Source: RBG-16-66-20 sp049651845
Lineage (GTDB): Bacteria > Pseudomonadota > Gammaproteobacteria > Burkholderiales > SG8-39
Length of the DNA: 64,000 bases
Assembly (NCBI GenBank): GCA_049651845.1
Contig: JBASCW010000038.1
Coordinates: 1-64,000, forward strand
Reading direction: 5' to 3'
Below the pieces are notes generated by a model that saw only the letters and a list, made by a program, of their open reading frames with translations, was not told the origin of the DNA and ran no database searches. This document shows, in pieces, positions 43,915 through 52,749 of the stretch. How positions within the stretch are numbered: position 1 is the stretch's first letter; each line of letters begins with the position of its first letter. The translations under genes and the position numbers were made by a program.

Positions 43915-45045
43915 ATGGGAGGAAGCAAAACAGTCCGCGGCGTGCGGCTCGCGTCGGGACTGATTCTCATGACCTTCGTGGTCTGCCATCTGGCGAACCT
44001 CGCGATCGGCTTGCGCTCGCTCGCGGAAATGGAGGCCTGGCGCGCGACGCTGACCCAGCCCTGGACGACCGGCGCGGGCCAGTGGCTGCTCGCCGCGGCT
44101 GCCACGATCCATCTCGCGCTCGGGCTCTACGCGATCGCCGCTCGCCGCTCGCTCACGCTCAGCGCCACCGACACCGCGCAACTCGTGCTCGGCCTCGCCA
44201 CCCCGCCGCTCCTGATCGCGCACGTGATCGCGCTCGCGACTGCCAACCGGGTCTCGCCCGGATTCGCCGACAACTACGGGCAGATCCTCGCGGTGTACTG
44301 GAGCTTCGCGCCCTCCTATGCCTTCCTGCAGCTGTTCGTGGTGGTGGTGGTATGGCTGCACGGCGCGATCGGGCTCTACTCGTGGCTCGTGCTGCAGCCG
44401 ATCTGGCGCCGCATCGGCGGCTTCGTGCTGCCGGTGCTGTTCGTGCTGCCGATCCTGGCGCTGCTCGGATTCGCTGCCGCCGGCCAGGAAGTGCTCGACA
44501 AGCTCGCGAACGACGCGGCCTGGCGGCAGATGATCCTCGACAACGTCGGCAAGATCGCCAAGGTCACGCGCGAGCTGGACGGCGTCCAGAGCCGCGCATT
44601 GCAGGCCTACGGGGTGCTCGCGCTGCTCGCGTTCACGATCTTCGGCGCGCGCGTGCTGCGCAGCCGCCTGCGGCCGGTCGGCGTCGCCTACGACGGCGGG
44701 CAGCAGGTGCAGGGGCGCTACGGCCTGTCGGTCCTCGAGATCAGCCTGCTCAACGACGTGCCGCACGCCCATGTCTGCTCCGGGCGGGGCCGCTGCGGCA
44801 CCTGCCGCGTGCGCATCGAGTCCGGTGCGCAGGCGCTCTCGCCCGCCGGCGACCTGGAGCGCGCCACGCTCGCGCGCGTGGGCGCGGCGCCCGGCGAACG
44901 GCTCGCCTGCCAGGCGCACGTGCTCGGCGCCGGGATCGCGGTCACGCGCCTGCTGCCGGCGTTCGCCGACGCGACGGCCGCGCAGGCCCCGAGCGACTGG
45001 GCGGCGGGCGCGCCGCCGGCGGCCTCGGCGAAGGAACCCGCGTGA
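43915..45045 (+). CDS. Membrane protein with heme-b-like helices and a C-terminal [2Fe-2S] ferredoxin domain
   Basis: A 376-aa protein with two parts. Residues 1-250 form about six transmembrane helices resembling the succinate-dehydrogenase cytochrome b fold. Candidate heme-ligand His residues lie at 25 (VCHLAN), 66 (TIHLALGLYA), 103 (IAHVIA) and 149 (LHGAIGLYSW). Residues about 265-345 are a plant-type ferredoxin domain with C-x5-C-x2-C (288, 294, 297) and a fourth Cys at 332 (ERLACQ). I recall the same two-part module as the N-terminal sensor of some membrane adenylate cyclases; here no cyclase domain follows. The next gene, an MscS-type channel, starts inside its stop (GTGA), so they are translationally coupled. 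The role is unknown; a redox sensor or electron carrier is likely. Confidence 0.75.
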   Translation: MGGSKTVRGVRLASGLILMTFVVCHLANLAIGLRSLAEMEAWRATLTQPWTTGAGQWLLAAAATIHLALGLYAIAARRSLTLSATDTAQLVLGLATPPLLIAHVIALATANRVSPGFADNYGQILAVYWSFAPSYAFLQLFVVVVVWLHGAIGLYSWLVLQPIWRRIGGFVLPVLFVLPILALLGFAAAGQEVLDKLANDAAWRQMILDNVGKIAKVTRELDGVQSRALQAYGVLALLAFTIFGARVLRSRLRPVGVAYDGGQQVQGRYGLSVLEISLLNDVPHAHVCSGRGRCGTCRVRIESGAQALSPAGDLERATLARVGAAPGERLACQAHVLGAGIAVTRLLPAFADATAAQAPSDWAAGAPPAASAKEPA

Positions 45046-46874
45046 ACGAGCAGAGCATGGCCGCGTGGTCGGCCGAGCTGCTCGCCATCGCCAAGGCGCG
45101 CTTCATCGCGCTGGGCGCCGATCTCGCGCAGGCGCCGCTGGAAGCGCAGCATGCGCTGGAGAGCGTGCGCAGCGCGCTGATGACCGGCGCGGGCGTGCGC
45201 GCGGGCACCTACGTTGCGATCCTGCTGCTCGTGGGGGTCGCGGTGGAGTGGCTCTACTGGATGTACGCCTACTCGCCGCTGCGAGCAACGATGGCCATGC
45301 CGGTGGACTCGCCGCGCGAGGCGCTGCGGGTGGGCACGCGGCGCCTGCTGTTCGCCGTTTCGGGGCTCCTGCTGTTCACCGCGGCGACCATCGGCGCCTC
45401 GGCCGCCTTCGCCTGGCCGCCGCACGTGCACGGCGTGGTCATCGCGGCGACGGTACTGCTGCTCGCGTTGCGCATTGCGTGGATCGGCGTATCCGTGGTC
45501 CTCGCGCCGGGCCGCCCGCGCCTGCGGCTGGTGCCGGTTTCCCAGAGGCACGCACGCTGGCTCGCCGCCGCGCTGATGGCCGCGCTCGCGCTGCTCGCGT
45601 TCGGCCGTTTCCTGCCCCCGGTGCTGGGCGAGGGCGTGGCGAAGGCGCAGCACGTTGCCGGCGCGCTGCGCCTTGCCGCGTACACGCTCGCCGCGCTGAT
45701 CCTCTTCGTCGGCGCCTTCGCGTTCTTCGGCGGCGCCCGCGCCCGCGCCGAAGGCACGAGGCCGCCGCTCTTCCCGCGCTCCTTTCCCCTCGCGCTGCTG
45801 GTGGTCGCGGTCTACGCGGTCTGGCTGATGCACGACCGCGCCGCTGCGGTGACCGCGATCGTGGCGATCGTGATCGCGCTGCAGATCGGCCTGCGCCCGA
45901 TGGTCTACTTCTACTGGCGCGAGGACGCCGGCGCGCTGCCGGCGATCGTGCTCTCGCTCGCGCGCTTCGTCGTGGCGCTGGCCGGCGTGGGCGCGGCCGC
46001 GCTCGCGCTCGACACGCCGCTGTCCGCGCTTGCCGACAGCGCGAACCCCTGGATTCGCGCCGGGCTGCGCCTGCTCGGCGTCGCAGTGCTCGCGTTGCTC
46101 GCGCACGGCGTCTGGATCGCCATCCGCAGCGTGGTCGACCAGCGCCTCGCGCGCATCGGCCCGATCGATCCGCACGAGCCGCCGGACGCGAGCTCGCGCC
46201 TGCTCACGCTGCTGCCGCTGCTGCGCGTCACCACCGCGGTGCTGCTGCTGGTGCTGCTCGTGCTGTCCTCGCTCTGGGCGCTCGGCATCGAGATCACGCC
46301 GCTGCTCGCGGGCGCGGGCGTGCTCGGCATCGCGCTCGGCTTCGGCGCGCAGGCGCTGGTGCGCGACATCATCGCCGGCATCTTCTACCTCGCCGACGAC
46401 GCGTTCCGCGTCGGCGAGTACATCGAGGGCGCCGGCAACACCAAGGGCACGGTCGAGCGCATCACGCTGCGCTCGGTGGCGCTGCGCCACCACAACGGGC
46501 CGCTCTATTTCGTGCCCTACGGCGCGCTCGGCTCGGTGCGCAATACCTCGCGCGACTGGGTGATCGACAAGTTCAACCTGCCGCTGCCGATCGAGGTCGA
46601 GAGCGAGAAGATCCGCAAGATGATCAAGAAGGTCGGTGAGGAGATGAAGGCCGATGCCGCGATCGGCCCGCTCATGATCGAGCCGCTCAAGGGCAAGCTG
46701 TACCGCATCGACCCGGGCGTGAAGATCTTCCGCTGCAAGTTCCGCAGTCCGCCCGGCAAGCAGTTCGACGTGCGCGCCAGCGCCCTCAAGCGCATCGAGG
46801 CCGCGCTCAAGCAGATGGGCGTGCAGTTCGCCGACGGCCGGCAGGTCGCCGTCATGCAGCCGACGCCCGCCTAG
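45042..46874 (+). CDS. Large MscS-family mechanosensitive ion channel
   Basis: A 610-aa inner-membrane protein with about eleven transmembrane helices. The last, pore-lining helix and beta domain carry the MscS signature AGAGVLGIALGFGAQALVRD followed by IIAGIFYLADDAFRVGEYIE and VERITLRSVALRHHNGPLYF. The cytoplasmic C-terminal alpha/beta domain is present. Small MscS has three helices, so this is an enlarged type with extra N-terminal helices. It should release solutes on hypo-osmotic shock, but the coupling to the preceding heme/iron-sulfur protein suggests an added input. Start is GTG at 45042. Confidence 0.88.
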   Translation: MNEQSMAAWSAELLAIAKARFIALGADLAQAPLEAQHALESVRSALMTGAGVRAGTYVAILLLVGVAVEWLYWMYAYSPLRATMAMPVDSPREALRVGTRRLLFAVSGLLLFTAATIGASAAFAWPPHVHGVVIAATVLLLALRIAWIGVSVVLAPGRPRLRLVPVSQRHARWLAAALMAALALLAFGRFLPPVLGEGVAKAQHVAGALRLAAYTLAALILFVGAFAFFGGARARAEGTRPPLFPRSFPLALLVVAVYAVWLMHDRAAAVTAIVAIVIALQIGLRPMVYFYWREDAGALPAIVLSLARFVVALAGVGAAALALDTPLSALADSANPWIRAGLRLLGVAVLALLAHGVWIAIRSVVDQRLARIGPIDPHEPPDASSRLLTLLPLLRVTTAVLLLVLLVLSSLWALGIEITPLLAGAGVLGIALGFGAQALVRDIIAGIFYLADDAFRVGEYIEGAGNTKGTVERITLRSVALRHHNGPLYFVPYGALGSVRNTSRDWVIDKFNLPLPIEVESEKIRKMIKKVGEEMKADAAIGPLMIEPLKGKLYRIDPGVKIFRCKFRSPPGKQFDVRASALKRIEAALKQMGVQFADGRQVAVMQPTPA

Positions 46875-46892
46875 ACCGTCCCGGCAGCGCGG

Positions 46893-48116
46893 CTAGACGA
46901 CCTGCGCGCAGCGCAGGGCCGCCTGCAGCAGCACGTTGCAGCCGGCAGCGAGGTCCTCCGGCCGGGCGTTCTCGATCTCGTTGTGGCTGATGCCGCCCTC
47001 GCAGGGCACGAACACCATCGCGGTGGGCGCGATGCGCGCCATGTAGACCGCATCGTGCGCGGCGCCGCTGACGATGTCCTGGTGCGTGTAGCCGAGCGCC
47101 TTCGATCCCTCGCGCACGCTCGCCACCAGCTCCGGGGCGAATTCGCTGGGCGGGAAGTAGACGACTTCCTGCAGCGCAATTCGGGTCCGGGTTTCCTTTT
47201 CGATCCTTGCAATTGACTTCGTCAATTCCCCGGCCATGGCCGAGAGCGTCCCGTCCTTGGCATTGCGCAGGTCCACCGTCATGCGCACTTCGCCCGGTAC
47301 GACGTTGCGCGAGTTCGGCTTCACCATCATGTGGCCGACGGTGCCGCGCGCGTAATCCGGAAAGGTGGTAGCGATGCGATTCACTTCCAGAACCAGCCGG
47401 CTCGCCGCGAGCAGCGCGTCCTTGCGCGTTTCCATCGGCGTCGGGCCCGCGTGCGAGTCCTGGCCGGCGATCGCGACATCGAACCAGCGCTGGCCGAGCG
47501 CGCCCAGCACCACGCCGATGGTTTTGTTCGAGGCCTCCAGCACTGGCCCCTGCTCGATGTGCGCCTCGAAGTAGGCGCCCAGCTTGTGCGGCTTCGCTTG
47601 CCCGGCGTAGCCGATCCGGTCCAGGGCGTCGCGCACGCTGACGCCATCGACGTCCTTGTTTTCCAGGATGCTTTCCAGGGGAAAAACGCCCGAGAAGACC
47701 CCGGAACCCATCAAGGTAGGCACGAAGCGGGAACCCTCCTCGTTGGTCCAGGACACGACTTCCAGCGGCGCGCGCGTTTTCACTCCCGCGTCGTTCAGCG
47801 CGCGCACCACTTCGAGCCCGGCCATCACGCCATAGGCGCCGTCGAACTTGCCGCCCGAGGGCTGCGAGTCGAGATGGCTGCCGATGGCCACGGGCGGAGC
47901 TTCGGGATCTGCGCCGGCGCGGCGGGCGAAGATGTTGCCGATGCCGTCCACCTCGACCGCGAGGCCGGCCTCCTTGCACCAGCGCACGAACTGCTCGCGC
48001 CCCTGGCGGTCGACGTCGGTGAGCGTGAGGCGGCGCACGCCGCCCTTGTCGGTGGCGCCGATCTTCGCCAGGTCCATCAGGGACCGCCACAACCGCTCGG
48101 CATTGATCTGTATCAT
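46893..48116 (-). CDS. M20-family Zn-dependent amidohydrolase (allantoate/N-carbamoyl-amino-acid hydrolase type)
   Basis: A 407-aa metallohydrolase of the AllC/HyuC/beta-ureidopropionase family. The metal ligands are visible in IGSHLDSQPSGGKFDGAYGV, the catalytic Glu pair in VVSWTNEEGSRF, and another His in AGQDSHAGPTPM; a C-terminal His is in EGGISHNEIE. It hydrolyses N-carbamoyl or ureido groups; the exact substrate is not predictable, as no pyrimidine or purine catabolic neighbours are present. It starts with ATG 48116. It is divergent from the EamA gene and convergent with the channel gene. Confidence 0.9.
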   Translation of the reverse strand: MIQINAERLWRSLMDLAKIGATDKGGVRRLTLTDVDRQGREQFVRWCKEAGLAVEVDGIGNIFARRAGADPEAPPVAIGSHLDSQPSGGKFDGAYGVMAGLEVVRALNDAGVKTRAPLEVVSWTNEEGSRFVPTLMGSGVFSGVFPLESILENKDVDGVSVRDALDRIGYAGQAKPHKLGAYFEAHIEQGPVLEASNKTIGVVLGALGQRWFDVAIAGQDSHAGPTPMETRKDALLAASRLVLEVNRIATTFPDYARGTVGHMMVKPNSRNVVPGEVRMTVDLRNAKDGTLSAMAGELTKSIARIEKETRTRIALQEVVYFPPSEFAPELVASVREGSKALGYTHQDIVSGAAHDAVYMARIAPTAMVFVPCEGGISHNEIENARPEDLAAGCNVLLQAALRCAQVV

Positions 48117-48199
48117 CGGCTCGGTCTGCTTTCCCGCGGGAATGATTCGAAGGTGCAGGGAAGGAATTTACACCCGCCGCGCATGCGCCGAGCCAGGCC

Positions 48200-49048
48200 T
48201 TGAAGGGATCCGCTGCACGCGGTTTCCTGCTGGCGCTGCTCGCCGGCGTCATCTTCCAGTGCCTCAACGTGACGGTGAAGCTGCTCACCCACGAGCTGCC
48301 GCCGATGCAGGTGGCCTGGCTGCGCTGGATCACCGGCATCCTGTGCATCGCCCCCTTCGCGCTCGCTTCCGGGCTGGGCGGCATCCGCACCCACGATCTG
48401 AAGCTGCATGGCCTGCGCGCCGTCTTCCACGGCGGCGGCTACGCCTTGTGGTACTCGGCGGTCGCCCTGATTCCGCTCGCTACGACCGCGGCGCTGTCGT
48501 TCACGGGCCCCTTGTTCGTGACCCTGGGCGCGGCCCTACTGCTGGGCGAAAAGGTGCGCCGCGCGCGCTGGGCCGGCGTCACGACCGGGTTCGCGGGTGT
48601 CCTCGTGATCCTGCGCCCGGGCATGGCAGAGATCGGGCCGGGCATCCTGATGATGCTCGCCGCCGTGCCGCTCATCGCCGGCTCCAACCTCGTCGCCAAG
48701 GTGGTCGCGGGGCGCGACTCGCCCGTGCAGGTGGTGTTCTGGCAGAGCGTGCTGGCAGCGATCCTGTTCACCCCGTTCGGGCTGTGGTTCTGGCAGGCGC
48801 CCAGCGCGCCGCTGCTGGGCCTGGCGTTCCTCGCCGGGTTGTTCGGCACCGCGGGCTACTTCTTCATGACCTGGGCGTACCGCCTGCTCGACATCTCGGC
48901 GCTGCAGCCGCTCGCCTTTCTCGGCATCGTCTGGGCTTCGCTGTTCGACCTCGCCTTCTTCGGCCGCACCGCGGACGCCTGGACTTTCGTCGGCGCCGCG
49001 ATCGTGGTGGCGGCCAGCACGGCAATCGTGCGCAGGGAAGCGAAATGA
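48200..49048 (+). CDS. EamA/DMT-family transporter
   Basis: A 282-aa inner-membrane protein with ten transmembrane helices in two EamA repeats (about 8-140 and 150-280). Examples are PLATTAALSFTGPLFVTLGA in the first and FMTWAYRLLDISALQPLAFL in the second. It is a drug/metabolite transporter type and is probably an exporter of a small metabolite. The start is TTG 48200, since no ATG or GTG near it is in frame; this is uncertain by a few codons. It stands alone between the M20 hydrolase and the SDR gene. Confidence 0.88.
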   Translation: MKGSAARGFLLALLAGVIFQCLNVTVKLLTHELPPMQVAWLRWITGILCIAPFALASGLGGIRTHDLKLHGLRAVFHGGGYALWYSAVALIPLATTAALSFTGPLFVTLGAALLLGEKVRRARWAGVTTGFAGVLVILRPGMAEIGPGILMMLAAVPLIAGSNLVAKVVAGRDSPVQVVFWQSVLAAILFTPFGLWFWQAPSAPLLGLAFLAGLFGTAGYFFMTWAYRLLDISALQPLAFLGIVWASLFDLAFFGRTADAWTFVGAAIVVAASTAIVRREAK

Positions 49049-49072
49049 AGTCGGCCGCCGCGGCATTTGCTC

Positions 49073-49078
49073 GATAAT
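49073..49078 (+). promoter_or_regulatory. -10 box just upstream of the SDR gene
   Basis: GATAAT ends 7 nt before the ATG at 49086. No Shine-Dalgarno or clear -35 is visible. It would start the carboxylase-cluster transcript at the start codon itself. Confidence 0.35.
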
Positions 49079-49085
49079 TCGTCCC

Positions 49086-49967
49086 ATGATCGCTTCCGCC
49101 CGTTATGCCTCGGTCTTCCGCGCCGGCCTGTTCGCGGGCCGGGTGGCGATCGTCACCGGCGGGGGCTCGGGCCTGGGCCGTTGCACCGCGCACGAACTGG
49201 CATCGCTTGGGGCCAAGGTCGCCCTGGTCGGCAGAAAGCTCGAAAAGCTCTCGAAGGTCCAGCAGGAGATCGCGCAAGCCAAGGGCGATGCGCGTTCTTA
49301 TTCATGCGACATCCGTGAGGAAGATGCGGTCCGGCAGACGGTCAAGAGCATCCTTGAAGATCACAAGCGAGTCGATTTCCTCGTCAACAATGCCGGCGGC
49401 CAGTTCGCCGCGCCGCTCGAAGCGATTTCCGCGAAGGGCTGGGATACGGTGGTGCGCACCAACCTCACCGGCGGCTTTCTCATGGCGCGCGAGTGCTACA
49501 CGCAATGGATGAAGCAGGCCGCGGCGGGCGGCGACGCCGGCGCGATCGTCAACATCATCGCCGACATGTGGCAGGGCATGCCCGGCATGGGCCACTCGGG
49601 CGCGGCGCGCGCGGGCATGCTCAACTTCACCGAGACCGCAGCGTTCGAATGGGCGCCGGTGCGCGTGAACGCCGTGGCGCCCGGCTGGATCGCCTCGAGC
49701 GGCCTGGACAACTACCCGCCCGAGATGCGCGATCACATCCGCTCGCTGCCCAGGCACGTGCCGGCGGGCCGGCTTGGGACCGAGTCCGAGGTGTCCGCGG
49801 CGATCTGCTTCCTACTCTCTGCCGCCGCCGCCTTCATCTCTGGCTCCTGCATCCGCGTGGACGGCGCGGTGCCGAACGCCAAGCGCGTCAGGGAACTGCA
49901 GGTCCACGGCCATACCGCGGCGTTCGACGGCTTTCACCTGGCCGCCATGCCCAAGGTGCTCGAGTGA
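49086..49967 (+). CDS. SDR oxidoreductase resembling trans-2-enoyl-CoA reductase (PECR)
   Basis: A 293-aa short-chain dehydrogenase/reductase. The N-terminal NAD(P) motif is IVTGGGSGLGRC and the structural motif is NNAGGQ. In place of the classical Tyr-x3-Lys it has GHSGAARAGMLNFTETAAFEW. That sequence closely resembles the equivalent part of peroxisomal trans-2-enoyl-CoA reductases, which supports action on an enoyl-CoA thioester rather than an alcohol. It is the first gene of the rightward carboxylase cluster. In atu clusters an SDR (AtuB or AtuG) occupies a similar place. Its stop overlaps the next start by 1 nt. Confidence 0.85.
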   Translation: MIASARYASVFRAGLFAGRVAIVTGGGSGLGRCTAHELASLGAKVALVGRKLEKLSKVQQEIAQAKGDARSYSCDIREEDAVRQTVKSILEDHKRVDFLVNNAGGQFAAPLEAISAKGWDTVVRTNLTGGFLMARECYTQWMKQAAAGGDAGAIVNIIADMWQGMPGMGHSGAARAGMLNFTETAAFEWAPVRVNAVAPGWIASSGLDNYPPEMRDHIRSLPRHVPAGRLGTESEVSAAICFLLSAAAAFISGSCIRVDGAVPNAKRVRELQVHGHTAAFDGFHLAAMPKVLE

Positions 49968-51574
49968 TGCCGGCGATCCAGTCCAAGCTCGACGCGTCGT
50001 CGGAATCCTTCCAGAGCAACCGCAAACGGATGCTGGAGCTCGTCGCTCGTCTCAGAAATCTCGAAAAGAGAACGAGGGAAAAATCGGCAGAGGCGAAGCC
50101 CCTGTTCGACGAGCGCGGCCAGCTGCTGCCGCGCGAGCGCATCGCCCGCCTGCTCGACGCGGGTGCGCCCTGGCTCGAGCTTGCCTCGATTGCCGGCTAC
50201 TGCCTCGACAACCCGGACCCTGAGAAGACCATCCCGGGCGGCGGCATGATCGCCGGCATCGGCTACGTTGCGGGCGTGCGCGCGATGGTGGTGGCGAGCG
50301 ACTCGGGCATCGACGCAGGCGCGATCCAGCACATGGGCCGCGAGAAGCTCCTGCGCGCGCAGTCGCTCGCACTGGAGAACAAGCTGCCCTTCGTTCACCT
50401 GGTGGAATCGGCGGGCGCCAACCTGCTCAAGTACCGCGTCGAGGGCTTCATCCACGGCGGCGCGATCTTCTACAACCTCGCCAGGCTCTCGGCCGCCGGC
50501 CTGCCGGTGGTGACGGTGGTGCACGGCTCCTCGACCGCGGGCGGCGCCTACATGCCAGGGCTCTCGGACTACGTGATCATGGTGCGCGGCCGCGCCAAGG
50601 CCTTCCTCGCGGGCCCGCCGCTGCTCAAGGCCGCCACCGGCGAAATCGCGACCGACGAGGAACTCGGCGGCGCCGCAATGCATACGCACGTCTCCGGGCT
50701 CGGCGAGTACCTGGCGGAAGACGATTCGGACGGTGTGCGGCTGGCCAGGGAGGTGCTGGGCCGCCTGCAGTTCGACTCCCAAACGAAACCCGGGGACGCG
50801 AAACCGCCCCGCTACCCGGCGGAAGAGCTGCTCGGCGTGATGCCCGCGGACTACCGCAAGCCCGTGGACATGCGCGAAGCTATCGCGCGCTTCGTGGACG
50901 ACTCGGATTGGCTCGACTTCAAGCCCGGCTACGGCGCCGCCACGGTCTGCGGCCACGCGGCGATCCAGGGCCAGCGCATCGGCATCGTCACCAACAACGG
51001 CCCGCTCGATCCGGCGGGCGCGACCAAGGCGACGCATTTCATCCAGGCTTGCTGCCAGGCGGGGCTGCCGATCCTCTACCTGCAGAACACCACCGGCTAC
51101 ATCGTGGGCAAGGCCTCCGAGGAGGCCGGCATGATCAAGCACGGCTCGAAGATGATCCAGGCGGTGTCCAACGCCACCGTGCCGCAGCTCACGCTCATGT
51201 GCGGCGCGTCCTTCGGCGCGGGCAACTACGGCATGTGCGGCCGCGCCTACCAGCCGCGCTTCCTGTTTTCCTGGCCGAACGCGCAGACCGCGGTCATGGG
51301 TGCCGAGCAGGCCGCGCTCACCATGGCGATCGTCATGGAAGCCGGCATGAAGAGGAAGGGCCAGGAAGTGGACTGGCACCAGATCGACGGCGTGAAGGCG
51401 AAGATCGTCGAGAACTTCGAGCGCCAGCAGAGCGCCTTCGTCACCAGCGCCCACCTGCTCGACGACGGCGTCATCGACCCGCGCGACACGCGGAACGTTC
51501 TGGGCTTTGCATTGTCCGTGGTGACCGACGACAGAAAAGTGAATCCAATGCAATTCGGCGTAGCGAGGCCCTAG
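49967..51574 (+). CDS. atuC: Acyl-CoA carboxylase beta subunit, geranyl-CoA type (AtuC-like)
   Basis: A 535-aa carboxyltransferase subunit of a biotin-dependent acyl-CoA carboxylase. It has two crotonase-like halves: N-half VESAGANLLKY and VVHGSSTAGGAYMPGLSDYV; C-half GIVTNNGPLDPAGATKATHF and CGASFGAGNYGMCGRAYQPR. At residues 163-166 it reads HGGA, where methylcrotonyl-CoA carboxylases have HFGR. The Phe-to-Gly change is, from memory of the geranyl-CoA carboxylase structural work, the switch that opens the acyl pocket for geranyl-CoA. Leucine-pathway partners (HMG-CoA lyase, isovaleryl-CoA dehydrogenase cluster order) are absent here. ATG 49967. Confidence 0.85.
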   Translation: MPAIQSKLDASSESFQSNRKRMLELVARLRNLEKRTREKSAEAKPLFDERGQLLPRERIARLLDAGAPWLELASIAGYCLDNPDPEKTIPGGGMIAGIGYVAGVRAMVVASDSGIDAGAIQHMGREKLLRAQSLALENKLPFVHLVESAGANLLKYRVEGFIHGGAIFYNLARLSAAGLPVVTVVHGSSTAGGAYMPGLSDYVIMVRGRAKAFLAGPPLLKAATGEIATDEELGGAAMHTHVSGLGEYLAEDDSDGVRLAREVLGRLQFDSQTKPGDAKPPRYPAEELLGVMPADYRKPVDMREAIARFVDDSDWLDFKPGYGAATVCGHAAIQGQRIGIVTNNGPLDPAGATKATHFIQACCQAGLPILYLQNTTGYIVGKASEEAGMIKHGSKMIQAVSNATVPQLTLMCGASFGAGNYGMCGRAYQPRFLFSWPNAQTAVMGAEQAALTMAIVMEAGMKRKGQEVDWHQIDGVKAKIVENFERQQSAFVTSAHLLDDGVIDPRDTRNVLGFALSVVTDDRKVNPMQFGVARP

Positions 51575-52732
51575 ATGAAATTCACCCAGGAGCACGAAGA
51601 GATCCGCCGCACGATGAAGAAGTTCATCGACGCGGAGATCAATCCGCACGTCGACGAGTGGGAAGCGGCCGAGATCTTTCCCGCCCACGAGGTGTTCGGG
51701 AAGCTGGGCAAGCTCGGCATGCTGGGCCTCACCAAGCCCGAAGCCTACGGCGGCGCGGGGCTCGACTACAGCTACGCGATGGTGTTCGCCGAGACGCTCG
51801 GCCAGATCCGCTGCGGCGGCGTGCCGATGGCGATCGGCGTACAGACCGACATGGCCACGCCAGCGCTCGCACGCTTCGGCTCCGACGAGCTCAGGAAGGA
51901 GTTCCTCGCGCCCGCGATCGCCGGCGACTACGTGACCTGCATCGGCGTGTCGGAGCCCGGCGCGGGTTCGGACGTGGCCTCGATCAAGACCACGGCGAAA
52001 AAGGACGGCGGCGACTACGTGATCAACGGCGCCAAGATGTGGATCACCAACAGCCTGCAGGCCGACTGGATGTGCCTGCTCGCGAACACCTCGGAGGGCG
52101 CGGCGCACAAGAACAAGACGCTGATCATCCTGCCGATGAAGACCAAGGGCGTCAGCGTCGCCAAGAAGATCCGCAAGATCGGCATGATGTCCTCGGACAC
52201 GGGCCTGATCCATTTCGACGACGTGCGCGTGCCGCAGCGCTACCGCATCGGCGAGGAAGGCATGGGCTTTACCTACCAGATGCAGCAGTTCCAGGAGGAG
52301 CGGCTCTGGGCGGCGTCGAGCTCTGTGCAGGGCCTCACGCGCACACTGAACGACACCATCGAGTACATCCGCGAGCGCAAGATGTTCGGCCAGACGGTGC
52401 TCGACTTCCAGTACGTGCACTACCGGCTCGCCGAGCTCAAGACCGAGATCGAGGCGCTGCGCGCCCTCACCTACCGCGCCTGCGAGATGTACGTCGCGGG
52501 CGAGGACGTCACCGAGCTCGCCTCGATGGCCAAGCTCAAGAGCGGCCGCCTGCGGCGCGAAGTGTCGGACGCCTGCCTGCAGTACTGGGGCGGCATGGGC
52601 TTCACCTGGGACAACCCGGTGTCGCGCGCCTACCGCGACGGGCGACTGGGCTCGATCGGCGGCGGCGCCGACGAGGTGATGCTCGGCATCATCTGCAAGT
52701 ACATGCACATCCTGCCTCAGAACAGGGGATAG
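51575..52732 (+). CDS. Acyl-CoA dehydrogenase, AtuD-like
   Basis: A 385-aa acyl-CoA dehydrogenase between the carboxylase beta and alpha genes, the place of citronellyl-CoA dehydrogenase (atuD) in atu clusters. Signatures are IGVSEPGAGSDVASIKT and LQYWGGMGFTWDNPVSRAYR. The MCAD-type catalytic Glu position is Gly (GSIGGGADEVML); a helix-G Glu is present in QFQEERLWAASSS, as in branched-chain enzymes. It is predicted to oxidise a 3-methyl-branched acyl-CoA to its 2-enoyl form before carboxylation. The start ATG directly abuts the beta-subunit stop. Confidence 0.87.
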   Translation: MKFTQEHEEIRRTMKKFIDAEINPHVDEWEAAEIFPAHEVFGKLGKLGMLGLTKPEAYGGAGLDYSYAMVFAETLGQIRCGGVPMAIGVQTDMATPALARFGSDELRKEFLAPAIAGDYVTCIGVSEPGAGSDVASIKTTAKKDGGDYVINGAKMWITNSLQADWMCLLANTSEGAAHKNKTLIILPMKTKGVSVAKKIRKIGMMSSDTGLIHFDDVRVPQRYRIGEEGMGFTYQMQQFQEERLWAASSSVQGLTRTLNDTIEYIRERKMFGQTVLDFQYVHYRLAELKTEIEALRALTYRACEMYVAGEDVTELASMAKLKSGRLRREVSDACLQYWGGMGFTWDNPVSRAYRDGRLGSIGGGADEVMLGIICKYMHILPQNRG

Positions 52733-52749
52733 ATCCCCCAGTACCCCCG

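Noticed and set aside
49934..52708. Long minus-strand open frame opposite the carboxylase beta and dehydrogenase genes
   Set aside because: Shadow frame without motifs; the plus-strand genes are certain.
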